Counted from the first letter of the stretch, positions 8,695 to 18,063 are shown. The stretch is DNA of 64,000 nt from an uncultured Burkholderiales bacterium (GCA_903830725.1 CAIKVH010000132.1:1-64000); one strand, 5' to 3'. Numbers and translations are program-made. The notes: generated by a model from the letters alone, not told the origin.

Positions 8695-9299
8695 TCCCTT
8701 CAACCCAACAGATTCAAACTTCAAGGCAAGCACTACCCACATGGGATAGGGGCTGGTACCGATTTGCAAAACACATCTCCTCGCCTAATTTTGGTGTTAG
8801 ACCCAGCGCAGATATTTCAGACATAAGTTTAGTGGTGGTTCACTCTATAAGCCTACCGCCCAATGAGTTTGGGGGGGACCAAATCGAGCGGTTCTTCAAC
8901 AACGATTTAGATCATAGTGAGCACCCCTACTTTAAGGATTTGGAAGGTGTGAAAGTTTCCTCACATTTTTTAATCAAAAGAAACGGCCATCTTATTCAAT
9001 TCGTAAGCTGCCTAGACCGTGCTTGGCACGCTGGTGTGTCTGGCTATAAAGGGCGAGATAACTGTAACGACTATTCCATTGGTATCGAACTTGAAGGGGC
9101 AGAGTTTGGGGGTAAGTTTGAGGACATTCAATATGAGACATTAACAAGCCTTTGTTCAAGCTTAATCTGCGAATTCCCCATTGCTCATTTTGCGGGTCAT
9201 GAGCACGTTGCTCCTGGTCGCAAAAAAGATCCGGGAGCAGGTTTTACGTGGGATTTGTTCCAAAAAAGTTTAGGACTCTCCGACTCTTTTTTCCCGTAA
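8688..9299 (+). CDS. ampD: 1,6-anhydro-N-acetylmuramyl-L-alanine amidase AmpD
   Basis: 203 residues, cytosolic, no signal peptide, as expected for AmpD. It removes the peptide from anhydromuropeptides in murein recycling. The Amidase_2 domain begins at SPNFGVRPSADISDISLVVVHSISLPPNEFGG. Zinc ligands are seen in VVHS and in GHEHVAPGRKKDPGAGF (His and Asp), and the conserved IGIELEG and HAGVSGYKGRDNCND segments are present. ATG 8688 is created inside a duplicated 15-bp segment. It pairs functionally with mpl at 21419, which reuses the released tripeptide. Confidence 0.95.
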   Translation: MRLPSTQQIQTSRQALPTWDRGWYRFAKHISSPNFGVRPSADISDISLVVVHSISLPPNEFGGDQIERFFNNDLDHSEHPYFKDLEGVKVSSHFLIKRNGHLIQFVSCLDRAWHAGVSGYKGRDNCNDYSIGIELEGAEFGGKFEDIQYETLTSLCSSLICEFPIAHFAGHEHVAPGRKKDPGAGFTWDLFQKSLGLSDSFFP

Positions 9300-9647
9300 T
9301 ACTCACAAAAGCTCTCCGCCTCATACCTTCTACTTAATTTTTAGGCTTAGTTCTTTCAGGTTTTTTCTAATCTGATCAAATTAATTGACAAATTAATTGC
9401 CAATCATTATTGACACTTTTGTATGATGTGAGGCTCCTGCAACGGATCACTATGATTAAAAATTAAAGGTTAACTGGCTTTGCGGCCCAAAACCCTTTGA
9501 AAAAGCGCATATTTAGACTCTTTATATACCGAAAACAAGCATTTATGGACCTTCCCGCAGGACTTAGTTTTTTGCGTTCTTTTTGGTGCCTAAGTCAATG
9601 AAAACCTTAGAAAATTTATTTTTAAATTTTTTTAACATTTCTGTAAA
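9300..9647. other. Long A/T-rich leader upstream of the nrdA promoter
   Basis: No gene seen. It holds two TTGACA hexamers (9385-9390 and 9410-9415) near TATGAT hexamers (9422-9427, 9451-9456) at non-ideal spacings, so a second promoter is possible but weak. An inverted repeat GACTTAG (9561-9567) / CTAAGTC (9590-9596) flanks a T-rich loop. Confidence 0.35.
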
Positions 9648-9663
9648 ACACTACCCCTAGTGT
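9648..9663. promoter_or_regulatory. NrdR box 1
   Basis: ACACTACCCCTAGTGT matches the NrdR consensus ACACWATATATWGTGT at 12 of 16 positions, with perfectly palindromic arms. It lies just upstream of the candidate -35 element and is separated from box 2 by 16 bases. Confidence 0.8.
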
Positions 9664-9664
9664 C

Positions 9665-9693
9665 TTGTAAACTCTCCAGACCCCAGATATAGT
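9665..9693 (+). promoter_or_regulatory. Candidate sigma-70 promoter of nrdA
   Basis: TTGTAA (9665-9670), a 17-base spacer and TATAGT (9688-9693). The -10 element is buried in NrdR box 2 and the -35 element abuts box 1, the layout expected for NrdR repression. Transcription would start near 9700, leaving a leader of about 95 bases before nrdA. Confidence 0.65.
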
Positions 9694-9695
9694 GT
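9680..9695. promoter_or_regulatory. NrdR box 2
   Basis: The 16-mer starting ACCCCAGATA and ending AGTGT matches the consensus at 13 of 16 positions. It begins 32 bp (three helical turns) after box 1, the usual tandem spacing. Confidence 0.8.
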
Positions 9696-9795
9696 AGGGT
9701 GTACAAATTTCACTCTACGAACTTCAATAGGCATTTGAAAATCAAATGTCTGTTCGGCGACGGACCATAAAAAACAAAAAAGGTGTTCTAACAAT

Positions 9796-12714
9796 ATGCA
9801 AATAGCTTCTTCCTCGGTTGGCTCAACGCAAAGCAATCTTCTCTCAGATGTTGACCTCTCATCCATCAATTTATCCTCCCCTAGCAACGGATTGGCTCAA
9901 TATCAAATCATCCGTCGCAACGGTGCAGTAGTACCCTTTGAGCCTAGCAAGATCGCCGTTGCTATGATGAAAGCATTTTTAGCGGTTCACGGAACCCAGG
10001 GTGCAGCATCCGCGAGTGTTCGCGAAACTGTAGAGGCGTTAACTCAAACTGTGATGCGTGCTTTGATGCGCTCACGCCCGGGCGGCGGCACCTTCCATAT
10101 CGAAGATGTACAAGATCACGTTGAGCTTGGACTCATGCGTGGTGGTCACCACGAGATCGCTCGTGCCTACGTTTTGTATAGAGAGCGCAGAACTCAAGAA
10201 CGCGCCACTCATAAGGAGGCACCACAATCTACGCACCCCACTTTGCACGTCCTTGACGCTGGCAAGCGAGTTCCCCTGGATATGGAGCAGCTTAAAGCGC
10301 TAATGATCTCCTCATGCCAAGGGCTCAACGCGGACGTTAGTGCCGAGCCAATTTTGGCCGAGACGCTTCGCAATCTTTATGATGGCGTCCCAATGGAGGA
10401 GGTCTATAAAGCATCGATTCTTGCGGCCAGGACGTTGATTGAAAAAGACCCTGACTACACCTACGCTACTGCTCGTTTATTAATGCACACCATTGCCAAG
10501 GAAGTGTTTGGCATGGAGGTACCGCCAGAGCAAAGAGCGGCGAAATATGTAGATTATTTCCCCAAATTTATTCAAAAGGGTGTTGAAAACGACTTGCTTG
10601 ATGAGCGCTTACTCCATTTTGACTTACCCCGCTTAGCAAAAGCTTTAAAGTCCGAGAGGGACTTTCAATTTGATTACTTGGGTCTTCAAACCCTATATGA
10701 CCGCTACTTCTTGCATGTGCGCAAAGAGCGCATTGAATTGCCACAGTCCTTTTTCATGAGAGTTGCGATGGGATTGGCTTTGGATGAAATTGACAGAGAA
10801 GCCAGGGCAATTGAATTCTATGAAGTACTCTCTTCGTTCGACTTTATGTCTAGCACACCTACACTCTTCAATAGTGGCTCGTTGCGCTCACAACTCTCTA
10901 GTTGCTATTTGACTACGGTACCAGATGATCTAGACGGCATCTACGAGTCCATTAAAGAAAATGCACTCCTCTCTAAATTTGCTGGTGGCCTTGGCAATGA
11001 CTGGACTCGGGTGCGCGCATTAGGATCCCATATCAAAGGCACAAACGGCGAGTCGCAAGGCGTTGTGCCGTTTTTGAAAGTAGTTAACGATACTGCTGTG
11101 GCCGTAAACCAAGGCGGTAAACGCAAGGGGGCCGTGTGTACATATCTTGAGTCATGGCACTTGGATATTGAAGAGTTCTTGGAACTTCGTAAAAATACGG
11201 GGGACGATCGTCGTCGTACCCATGATATGAATACCGCTAACTGGATCCCTGACCTGTTCATGAGAAGGGTCATGGAGAAAGGTGATTGGACTCTGTTCTC
11301 GCCCTCTGATGTGCCAGACTTGCATGACAAATTTGGACTCGCCTTTGAAGAGGCTTACACAAAATACGAAGCAAAAGCACGCGCAGGCGAGTTAAAGCCT
11401 AGTAAGACTATTGCAGCGAGTGACTTATGGAGAAAAATGCTCTCCATGCTCTTTGAAACGGGCCACCCTTGGATTACTTTCAAAGATCCATGTAATCTGC
11501 GTTCACCCCAACAACACGCCGGTGTCGTTCACTCCTCTAATTTGTGTACTGAGATCACTCTAAACACGAGCGACACTGAGACTGCCGTTTGTAACTTGGG
11601 CTCAGTCAACTTGCTACACCACCTCAAAGAGGGAGCGAACGGCAAAGAGATTGATCATGCTAAATTGCAAAAAACAATCACCATTGCGATGCGTATGCTA
11701 GACAACGTGATTGACATTAATTATTACGCGGTAAAAAAAGCACGGGACTCTAACGTTCGTCATCGTCCTGTTGGCCTAGGTGTAATGGCCTTCCAAGACG
11801 CTTTGTATGAGATGAGAATCCCTTACGCATCGGATGCTGCAGTCGATTTCGCTGACAAATCAATGGAGGCGATTTGCTACCATGCTTACTGGGCATCAAC
11901 TGAGTTGGCTAAGGAGCGAGGCGCTTACTCTTCCTACAAAGGCTCTTTATGGGATCAAGGCATTTTGCCTTTGGACACCCTTGACATCTTGGAGCGTGAG
12001 CGCCGTGGCTACGTTGAAATTGATCGTTCACAAACGATGGACTGGAACGCTTTGCGCCAGAAAATTGCAAAAGACGGAATGCGTAACTCAAACTGTGTTG
12101 CGATTGCACCTACGGCAACTATTTCTAACATCATTGGAGTAGACGCCTCAATCGAGCCTTGTTTTGGTAACTTATCCGTTAAATCAAATTTATCGGGTGA
12201 GTTCACTATCATCAACTCTTACCTTGTACGCGACTTGAAGCGTTTAGGTTTGTGGGACGATGTAATGGTTATGGATTTAAAGCATTTTGATGGATCACTT
12301 CGCCCCATAGACCGGGTGCCTGAGAGCATCAAGTCTTTGTACGCAACGGCCTTTGAGGTCGAGACCAAGTGGTTGGTAGAGGCTGCTGCGCGTCGCCAAA
12401 AGTGGATCGATCAAGCTCAGTCCCTGAACATTTATATGGCAGGTGCCTCTGGCAAGAAATTAGACGAAACCTACAAATTGGCTTGGTTAAGAGGTCTTAA
12501 AACCACTTATTACCTACGAACAATGAGTGCCACACACGCTGAGAAATCAACTGTTCATGGCAACAAACTGAACTCAGTTTCCTCAGGGGGTAGCGGGCCA
12601 AGTGCGCTTGACGCAGTAGCTGCTGCGGCGCGCGCGCAGATGGAGCAAACCACTGCAGCAACAGACATCAAGTTTTGTGGTGTGGATGACCCCACCTGTG
12701 AAGCCTGTCAGTAA
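9796..12714 (+). CDS. nrdA: Class Ia ribonucleoside-diphosphate reductase, alpha subunit
   Basis: 972 residues. It reduces ribonucleoside diphosphates to deoxy forms together with NrdB. An ATP-cone regulatory domain (about 36-133, YQIIRRNGAVVPFEPSKI) precedes a second cone-like segment and the ten-stranded barrel. Active-site elements are seen: SSCYLTT and AVCNLGSVNL (the redox cysteine pair), NLCTEI (radical-cysteine loop NxCxE) and GLGVMAFQDAL. The C-terminal redox tail ends CGVDDPTCEACQ. The start has a good ribosome binding site (AAGGTG 11-16 bases upstream). NrdR boxes at 9648-9695 indicate ATP/dATP-sensing repression, and nrdB follows after a 201-base gap. Confidence 0.98.
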   Translation: MQIASSSVGSTQSNLLSDVDLSSINLSSPSNGLAQYQIIRRNGAVVPFEPSKIAVAMMKAFLAVHGTQGAASASVRETVEALTQTVMRALMRSRPGGGTFHIEDVQDHVELGLMRGGHHEIARAYVLYRERRTQERATHKEAPQSTHPTLHVLDAGKRVPLDMEQLKALMISSCQGLNADVSAEPILAETLRNLYDGVPMEEVYKASILAARTLIEKDPDYTYATARLLMHTIAKEVFGMEVPPEQRAAKYVDYFPKFIQKGVENDLLDERLLHFDLPRLAKALKSERDFQFDYLGLQTLYDRYFLHVRKERIELPQSFFMRVAMGLALDEIDREARAIEFYEVLSSFDFMSSTPTLFNSGSLRSQLSSCYLTTVPDDLDGIYESIKENALLSKFAGGLGNDWTRVRALGSHIKGTNGESQGVVPFLKVVNDTAVAVNQGGKRKGAVCTYLESWHLDIEEFLELRKNTGDDRRRTHDMNTANWIPDLFMRRVMEKGDWTLFSPSDVPDLHDKFGLAFEEAYTKYEAKARAGELKPSKTIAASDLWRKMLSMLFETGHPWITFKDPCNLRSPQQHAGVVHSSNLCTEITLNTSDTETAVCNLGSVNLLHHLKEGANGKEIDHAKLQKTITIAMRMLDNVIDINYYAVKKARDSNVRHRPVGLGVMAFQDALYEMRIPYASDAAVDFADKSMEAICYHAYWASTELAKERGAYSSYKGSLWDQGILPLDTLDILERERRGYVEIDRSQTMDWNALRQKIAKDGMRNSNCVAIAPTATISNIIGVDASIEPCFGNLSVKSNLSGEFTIINSYLVRDLKRLGLWDDVMVMDLKHFDGSLRPIDRVPESIKSLYATAFEVETKWLVEAAARRQKWIDQAQSLNIYMAGASGKKLDETYKLAWLRGLKTTYYLRTMSATHAEKSTVHGNKLNSVSSGGSGPSALDAVAAAARAQMEQTTAATDIKFCGVDDPTCEACQ

Positions 12715-12728
12715 CCGGTTGAGAAAAG

Positions 12729-12756
12729 TTTGAGTTTTTGAGTTTCGAGTTTTGAA
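12729..12756. repeat. Four degenerate heptad repeats (TTTNGAG type)
   Basis: Units TTTGAGT, TTTTGAG, TTTCGAG, TTTTGAA lie 14 bases past the nrdA stop codon. They keep a 7-bp period and share a T-rich start and purine end with the heptads at 62192-62247. The relation is weaker than for 174-201. Confidence 0.5.
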
Positions 12757-12915
12757 AGAATCTCATTGTGCGCATAACGTTAACGCGGGCCTACCCCTAA
12801 CCCTAACGTTCATGGTGCACGATGCGATTTGGCAACACTCTCTGGTGGCAGGTATCCAAAAAATCTTTGAATTTAAGGTGCTTGCGTTCATAATCTGTAC
12901 GATGGAAATATTAAT

Positions 12916-14148
12916 ATGCTGACCTGGGAAGACGAATCAACCCCTAAATCCACCACCATGCCAATTGGTAACGTAGCCTCTTTAAGTGGCTTAGAACAGG
13001 CAATGGGAGTACACGCTCAAACTGCACCCGCGAAAACACTTGACGATGGTGCTCCGCTTCCATCTATACAGCAACGCGCTTATGCATCTGTTGATGCGTC
13101 GCAGACTGTCAAAGAGCCTGCAACCGGGAGCAGGCGCGTTAATGCTGCTGATAAAAGAATTATCAATGGCCAAACCGATGTGAACCAACTCGTTCCGTTC
13201 AAATACAAATGGGCTTGGGAAAAATACTTGGCGACTTGCGCAAATCACTGGATGCCGCAAGAGGTCAACATGACTCGTGACATTGCACTTTGGAAGGACC
13301 CAAACGGTTTAACCGAAGATGAGCGCAGAATCGTTAAGCGCAATTTAGGCTTCTTTGTGACTGCAGATTCATTAGCAGCGAACAATATCGTTTTAGGCAC
13401 CTATCGCCACATCACAGCCCCTGAATGTCGTCAATTCTTGCTCCGTCAAGCTTTTGAAGAAGCCATCCACACGCACGCCTATCAGTACATAGTTGAATCC
13501 TTGGGCCTTGATGAGAGCGAAATCTTCAGCGCTTACCAAGAGGTTCAATCTATTCGGGATAAGGATGAATTTTTAATCCCCTATATTGATGCGATCATGA
13601 ATCCGCATTTCAATACAGGTACGCCCGAGAACGACCAAATCTTACTTAAATCGTTGATTGTTTTTGCTTGCTTAATGGAAGGTTTGTTTTTCTATGTAGG
13701 CTTTACACAGATATTGGCTTTAGGTCGCCAAAACAAAATGGTTGGCGCAGCAGAGCAGTATCAGTACATCCTTCGGGATGAGTCCATGCATTGTAATTTT
13801 GGTATCGATTTGATTAATCAAATCAAACTCGAGAACCCGCATTTGTGGACCAATGACTTTAAGGCAGAAATCAAAGAGCTTTTCTCAAAAGCAGTTGAGT
13901 TGGAATACCGCTATGCTGAAGACACTATGCCTAGAGGCGTGCTTGGCATGAACGCCTCGATGTTTAAAGGCTATCTAAGATATATTGCCAACCGACGTGC
14001 TACTCAAATCGGCCTTGAAACACTGTTCCCTAACGAAGAGAATCCTTTCCCCTGGATGAGCGAGATGATTGATCTGAAGAAGGAACGTAATTTCTTTGAA
14101 ACGCGCGTGATTGAGTATCAATCAGGCGGTGCTTTGTCTTGGGATTAA
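12916..14148 (+). CDS. nrdB: Class Ia ribonucleoside-diphosphate reductase, beta subunit
   Basis: 410 residues. It supplies the tyrosyl radical to NrdA. Di-iron ligands are seen in [13 protein letters not shown] (Asp), [13 protein letters not shown] (Glu and His, with the radical Tyr at the expected four-residue spacing from the ligand His), EGLFFYVGF (Glu) and [10 protein letters not shown] (Glu, His). Residues 1-70 form a variable low-complexity leader before [24 protein letters not shown], where the conserved part starts. It follows nrdA and may share its transcript. ATG start; no strong ribosome binding site. Confidence 0.97.
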   Translation: MLTWEDESTPKSTTMPIGNVASLSGLEQAMGVHAQTAPAKTLDDGAPLPSIQQRAYASVDASQTVKEPATGSRRVNAADKRIINGQTDVNQLVPFKYKWAWEKYLATCANHWMPQEVNMTRDIALWKDPNGLTEDERRIVKRNLGFFVTADSLAANNIVLGTYRHITAPECRQFLLRQAFEEAIHTHAYQYIVESLGLDESEIFSAYQEVQSIRDKDEFLIPYIDAIMNPHFNTGTPENDQILLKSLIVFACLMEGLFFYVGFTQILALGRQNKMVGAAEQYQYILRDESMHCNFGIDLINQIKLENPHLWTNDFKAEIKELFSKAVELEYRYAEDTMPRGVLGMNASMFKGYLRYIANRRATQIGLETLFPNEENPFPWMSEMIDLKKERNFFETRVIEYQSGGALSWD

Positions 14149-14290
14149 TGCGTTATCAAGACCAAGACACAGTGCTTGCGAAAAGCAAGTTACATAAATT
14201 CCACCTTTGTTTGGGAGAGTTTCATCGCACAAAGCAGATAAGGCAATGCTTTGGTGTCGATGTCCGTCCCCCTCTTAGGTTTACCCCGTT

Positions 14291-14320
14291 CATGGTGTTG
14301 GACCCGGGTCCAGCACCATG
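14291..14320. promoter_or_regulatory. 30-bp near-perfect palindrome after nrdB
   Basis: A 15-base arm starting CATGGTGTTG (14291-14305) is followed with no spacer by its inverted copy (14306-14320); only one base pair is a G:T wobble. No U-run follows, so this looks more like an operator or cruciform than a terminator. It lies 74 bases before the H1-like gene. Confidence 0.6.
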
Positions 14321-14323
14321 AAT

Positions 14324-14353
14324 CGCTCGTTACTCAATCCTAAGTAATGAGCG
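14324..14353. other. Second hairpin upstream of the H1-like gene
   Basis: Arms CGCTCGTTACT (14324-14334) and AGTAATGAGCG (14343-14353) pair over 11 bp with one wobble around an 8-base loop. It begins three bases after the palindrome at 14291-14320, so the two form a tandem structured block between nrdB and the next gene. Confidence 0.55.
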
Positions 14354-14393
14354 CTTGAGCCAACGATCTTTAAACTTGATCTAGGAGTTAGTT

Positions 14394-15017
14394 ATGGCAA
14401 CTGCAAAAAAACCGGCCAAGAAAAAGGTCGCAGCAAAAAAACCAGCGGCTAAGAAAAAGCCAGCGGTAAAAAAGACGGTAGCTAAAAAAGTAGCGGTTAA
14501 GAAAAAGCCAGTGGCTAAGAAAAAGCCGGTAGCTAAAAAACCCGCTAAGAAAGTTGCTGCTAAAAAAGTAGTAGCTAAGAAAAAAGTCGCGGCTAAAAAA
14601 CCGGTGGCTAAGAAGGTAGTCGCAAAGAAAAAAGTTGCGGCTAAAAAGCCAGTAAAGAAAGTCGCAGCCAAAAAAGTGGTAGCTAAGCAAAAAGTTGCCA
14701 CCAAAAAACCAGTTGCGAAAAAAGTAGTCGCAAAGAAGAAAGTAGCTGCAAAAAAACCAGTGGCAAAGAAAGTGGTAGCTAAGAAAAAAGTTGCTACTAA
14801 AAAACCAGTCGCGAAAAAAGCTGTGGTTAAAAAGGCAACGGCTCACAAGCCTAAAGCCGCTCACCATGCCCCCGCGCATCACACCTCAGATCACTCTGAT
14901 TCAGCTCACCACGAGTCGACCCACCAAGTCACAACTCATGCTAGCCATCACCCGAGTGCACAAACCATTCTGAACCCACAGGCAGCTTGGCCTTTCCCTC
15001 AGGCAAGTAGGCCCTAA
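14394..15017 (+). CDS. Histone H1-like lysine/alanine-rich DNA-binding protein with His-rich tail
   Basis: 207 residues. Residues 1-150 are a run of KKVAAKKP and AKKVVAKKK-type units, the composition of eukaryotic H1 tails and of bacterial H1-like/AlgP-like proteins. Residues ~155-190 are rich in His and Ser ([17 protein letters not shown]), then it ends with [15 protein letters not shown], a tail I recall from Burkholderiales homologues. It probably coats and condenses DNA (inference). The start has AGGAG seven bases upstream. A strong terminator follows at 15040. The minus strand also reads open because of the repeats; that is a shadow. Confidence 0.85.
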   Translation: MATAKKPAKKKVAAKKPAAKKKPAVKKTVAKKVAVKKKPVAKKKPVAKKPAKKVAAKKVVAKKKVAAKKPVAKKVVAKKKVAAKKPVKKVAAKKVVAKQKVATKKPVAKKVVAKKKVAAKKPVAKKVVAKKKVATKKPVAKKAVVKKATAHKPKAAHHAPAHHTSDHSDSAHHESTHQVTTHASHHPSAQTILNPQAAWPFPQASRP

Positions 15018-15039
15018 AAGAGCTCTACCCTAGCCGTCC

Positions 15040-15070
15040 AACCCGACTGCTGCAAGGCGTCGGGTTTTTT
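15040..15070 (+). terminator. Rho-independent terminator after the H1-like gene
   Basis: AACCCGAC (15040-15047), an 11-base loop and GTCGGGTT (15059-15066) form a perfect 8-bp stem running into TTTTTT (15065-15070). This is the most canonical intrinsic terminator in the window. Confidence 0.9.
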
Positions 15071-15079
15071 GTTGTCTTC

Positions 15080-15967
15080 TTACTTTTGCAACGTATAGTT
15101 TTGAGGGCCCTTACTTGCTATTTTGATAGATCCAACTTTATTGCCCAATTCAGCGCATTTTTCAAGAGACCACCCTTGCTCTAAGCCGAACAAAAGTGCG
15201 CCTCGCCAAGCATCTCCACACCCTGTTGGATCCACAACCTGATGCGCTTTAACGGGGGGTACCCAAGTCTTCTCCCCAGCCTGCCACACCTCGCACCCCT
15301 CGCCGCCCAAAGTCACGACCAGGCCTTGCACCTGTTTAGATATCTCCGCAAAGTCCCATCCCGTCCTCTCGCTGAGCATCTTGCCCTCGTAATCATTAAC
15401 GGTAACCCAGGTAGACTGAGCAATCATCTTGGATAACTCAACACCGTCAAACATTGGCAACCCCTGACCCGGATCAAAGACAAAGGGAATCTCTGCATGA
15501 GCGAGTTGATCAGCGTGCTCTAGCATGGCACTGCGCCCATCGGGGGAGACGATCGCAAGTTTGATATCAGCACGTTTTTCTACCTTCGTGTTGTGTGCAA
15601 AACTCATAGCACCTGGATGAAACGCAGTAATTTGGTTGTTATCCCGGTCCGTCATAATCATCGCTTGGGCAGTCATCGAGTTGTCAACAGTTTTGACAAA
15701 TTCAAGGGAAATATCTAAAGCCTTTAAACGCGCTAAATAATCTCCTGCATCCGTACCAAGTGTTGCCATTGGAAGCGGATTTCCCCCCAAGAGTTTCAAT
15801 GCATAAGCAATATTTCCAGCACACCCCCCAAAGTCTCTTCTTAACTGGGGCACAAGGAACGATACATTTAAGATGTGCAATTGATCGGGAAGAATTTGTT
15901 CAGCAAATCTGCCCTCAAAACTCATAATGGTGTCAAAGGCTAAGGAGCCACAAATAAGTGCAGACAT
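15080..15967 (-). CDS. PfkB-family carbohydrate/nucleoside kinase
   Basis: 295 residues. The ribokinase fold is clear: GGCAGNIAYALKLLG (substrate-binding motif near 46-61), FDPGQGLP, NDYEGKMLS, and the anion-hole/catalytic DPTGCGDAWRGALLFGLE near 246. The catalytic base Asp is in GCGDAW. Length and the N-terminal SLAFDTIMSFEGRF pattern fit the adenosine kinase-like branch common in betaproteobacteria, but the substrate is not certain. It follows the zinc-ribbon gene on the same strand, 71 bases downstream. Confidence 0.88.
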   Translation of the reverse strand: MSALICGSLAFDTIMSFEGRFAEQILPDQLHILNVSFLVPQLRRDFGGCAGNIAYALKLLGGNPLPMATLGTDAGDYLARLKALDISLEFVKTVDNSMTAQAMIMTDRDNNQITAFHPGAMSFAHNTKVEKRADIKLAIVSPDGRSAMLEHADQLAHAEIPFVFDPGQGLPMFDGVELSKMIAQSTWVTVNDYEGKMLSERTGWDFAEISKQVQGLVVTLGGEGCEVWQAGEKTWVPPVKAHQVVDPTGCGDAWRGALLFGLEQGWSLEKCAELGNKVGSIKIASKGPQNYTLQK

Positions 15968-16038
15968 TTTTATATATTCCTGTGGTTTGTTGTTTGATTG
16001 AAGAAACTTATTTTTGTCTATTATCTCAGGCGTCTAAT

Positions 16039-17058
16039 TCAGGGATAAAAGAAATCTAAATGGTACCCGACTACATTAGGAGCGATTTTTTCGTCTACGT
16101 TAATGTTGAAAGAAATAATTAAGTCCTTATCCGCGGCTATTGCCTCTTGAAGTTCGAGGTCGCGGGCGGAAAAAACTTTTCTGGCTAAAACACTCTCATC
16201 AGCAGCCAATAAGGCGAGTTCAAGCCAAGGAGTCTTCACTGCGTAATCTTGGTGATTTTTAAGTCTAAGTTTGATGCGAAAATTTTCATCAGAGACCAAT
16301 TTAAATGAACTTGACTCAATCTTCAAGCTCTCAGGCTCGATTGGCCAACCTAGTTCGGTGCCAAAAATGCTACAAATATTTTGAAGCAAAAAATGCGACT
16401 GAGCGCTGAGTGCGCCAATCACCTCTTTTTGTGTCCAAAGAATTTGACAAAGTGCAACTAAAAGTAAAGTAGTGCATAAAAACATTTGCACTCTAAAAGG
16501 CCCCCCTTGTTTGTGCGGCTTGATCCCCCCGTTCTCAGCCCCTTGCACTATTGACTCTTTGCCATGCAGTTCATCAGATCCCAAGAGTTCAACGGGTGTA
16601 GATAACAAGGAAGTTTTAGTGCTTGAAGCATGGAGAGAATTGACACCGCTAAAAGTTTGCATCTCTAAACTAAGAGACTTCATCTTCTCAAGGCCTGTGC
16701 TCAAATCAATTGAGTATCCATGCGGTAAATCGCTGGTTTGCGAGTAGTCGCCGAGTTCATTGGAACTCTCCCCTAACGCTAGCGCATCATGTAAAGCTCT
16801 TAAATCTGAATGAAGCTCTCCGAGATTGTTAGTTCGTAACTTTGATTGGGGAGTTTGTATGCTCGGATTTTTGTTAATGAAGCTCTCTGGTCTCAAACTG
16901 TTATGCTGATCCGTCTCGCGCTCGAATAAGTGTCTGTCCGCCTCAAAGAGCATGGAACATTTCCCGCACCTCACCCATCCTTGAGCAAGGCGCAGTTGAG
17001 CCGCTTCAAAAGCGAACGCGGTTTCGCATTGGGGACAACGGGTAATGAGTTGCAGCAT
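16039..17058 (-). CDS. Zinc-ribbon, single-pass membrane protein (DUF3426/MJ0042 type)
   Basis: 339 residues. The N-terminal zinc ribbon has TRCPQCETAF and VRCGKCSMLFEA (two CxxC pairs, residues ~8-37). A low-complexity acidic/serine-rich stretch follows, then one membrane helix (about 192-208, VQMFLCTTLLLVALCQILW) and a C-terminal DUF3426-like beta domain. The ribbon is likely cytoplasmic and the C-terminal domain periplasmic. Function unknown. It keeps its usual Burkholderiales place directly downstream of prmA. Confidence 0.85.
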   Translation of the reverse strand: MLQLITRCPQCETAFAFEAAQLRLAQGWVRCGKCSMLFEADRHLFERETDQHNSLRPESFINKNPSIQTPQSKLRTNNLGELHSDLRALHDALALGESSNELGDYSQTSDLPHGYSIDLSTGLEKMKSLSLEMQTFSGVNSLHASSTKTSLLSTPVELLGSDELHGKESIVQGAENGGIKPHKQGGPFRVQMFLCTTLLLVALCQILWTQKEVIGALSAQSHFLLQNICSIFGTELGWPIEPESLKIESSSFKLVSDENFRIKLRLKNHQDYAVKTPWLELALLAADESVLARKVFSARDLELQEAIAADKDLIISFNINVDEKIAPNVVGYHLDFFYP

Positions 17059-17169
17059 GAAAAGACCAGGAGATTTAATTCAAGGAGAAAGTGGACACCA
17101 ATTTTTACGCTATGTAAAACCATCTACTGCGAACCAAGTTGAACAAAAGAGTGAGTGAGATTATTTACT

Positions 17170-18060
17170 TTAATTTTCTGCAGTCATCAAAATCCAACCC
17201 TCTAAACTATCAGCTACTCTCAGTCTGCAATACGGAGCGTAAGCTTGTACAAGTTCTTCGGCCTGTCTTTCTAAAATACCAGCCAGTACAAGCGAAGCAC
17301 CAGGCTTCAAGTGACCTGCTAACAATGGCGCCAATACCTTAAGAGGGGACGCCAAAATGTTGGCCAAAACTGTGTCGTACAAACCCACTGCCGCGTCCGG
17401 TAAACCCGCCTGAATGAGGCTGTCTAGATGGTTTGCACGCGCATTCTCTAGAGTTGACTTGACAGCTGCCAAGTCAATGTCCACTGCATCGACAACCTTT
17501 GCACCAAAGAGCGCCGCCCCCATCGCCAAAATACCAGAACCGCATCCGTAATCTAAAACGCGCTGCCCCTTAAGTGGGTGATCTGCAATCCATCTTAAGC
17601 ACATCTTAGTCGTTGGGTGTGTGCCCGTGCCAAAGGCCAAGCCTGGATCCAAACGCAACACCTGACTTGCTTCAGGGGGTAAGTCGTGCCAAGTTGGAAC
17701 AATCCAAAACTGCGGTGTAATCTGTACGGGATCAAACTGCGACTGCGTCAGTCGAACCCAGTCTTGATCGGGGACAGGCCTGACCTTAGAAACACTAAGG
17801 TGCTCAGCCCAATCCTCTTGTTCTAACAACCACTCGCCCACATCAATTGCGCTTTGCTCATCTGCATAAAGGGCAATAACAAGCGAGCGTGTCCACCCCA
17901 TTAGCGGAGTTGGCATTCCGGGTTCACCGTAAAGTGCGCGCTCTTGATCAGTTAACGCATCAGCGTCTTCGACACTCACGCTAAGCGCACCTATCTCCAT
18001 CAGTACATCACTCAAGGGCTCTACTGACTCTTGGGCAACTTGGAGGCAAAGCTCAAACAT
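17170..18060 (-). CDS. prmA: Ribosomal protein L11 methyltransferase
   Basis: 296 residues, the standard length. It trimethylates lysines and the N-terminus of ribosomal protein L11. The N-terminal substrate-recognition domain precedes the class I fold: LDPGLAFGTGTHPTTKMCL (about 142-160), VLDYGCGSGILAMGA (SAM motif I), DAVDIDLAAV and the NILASPLKVLAP motif. Only three bases separate the accC stop from the ATG, so it is co-transcribed with accB-accC, an arrangement conserved in many proteobacteria. Confidence 0.96.
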   Translation of the reverse strand: MFELCLQVAQESVEPLSDVLMEIGALSVSVEDADALTDQERALYGEPGMPTPLMGWTRSLVIALYADEQSAIDVGEWLLEQEDWAEHLSVSKVRPVPDQDWVRLTQSQFDPVQITPQFWIVPTWHDLPPEASQVLRLDPGLAFGTGTHPTTKMCLRWIADHPLKGQRVLDYGCGSGILAMGAALFGAKVVDAVDIDLAAVKSTLENARANHLDSLIQAGLPDAAVGLYDTVLANILASPLKVLAPLLAGHLKPGASLVLAGILERQAEELVQAYAPYCRLRVADSLEGWILMTAEN

Positions 18061-18063
18061 TGT

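Noticed and set aside
9385-9456. TTGACA and TATGAT hexamers as the main nrdA promoter
   Set aside because: Spacings are poor (6, 19 or 35 bases), and the promoter inside the NrdR boxes fits far better.
14388-14882. Long minus-strand open frames opposite the H1-like gene
   Set aside because: They are antisense shadows of Lys-codon repeats, giving Phe/Leu-rich or FLAT-type repeats without a ribosome binding site.
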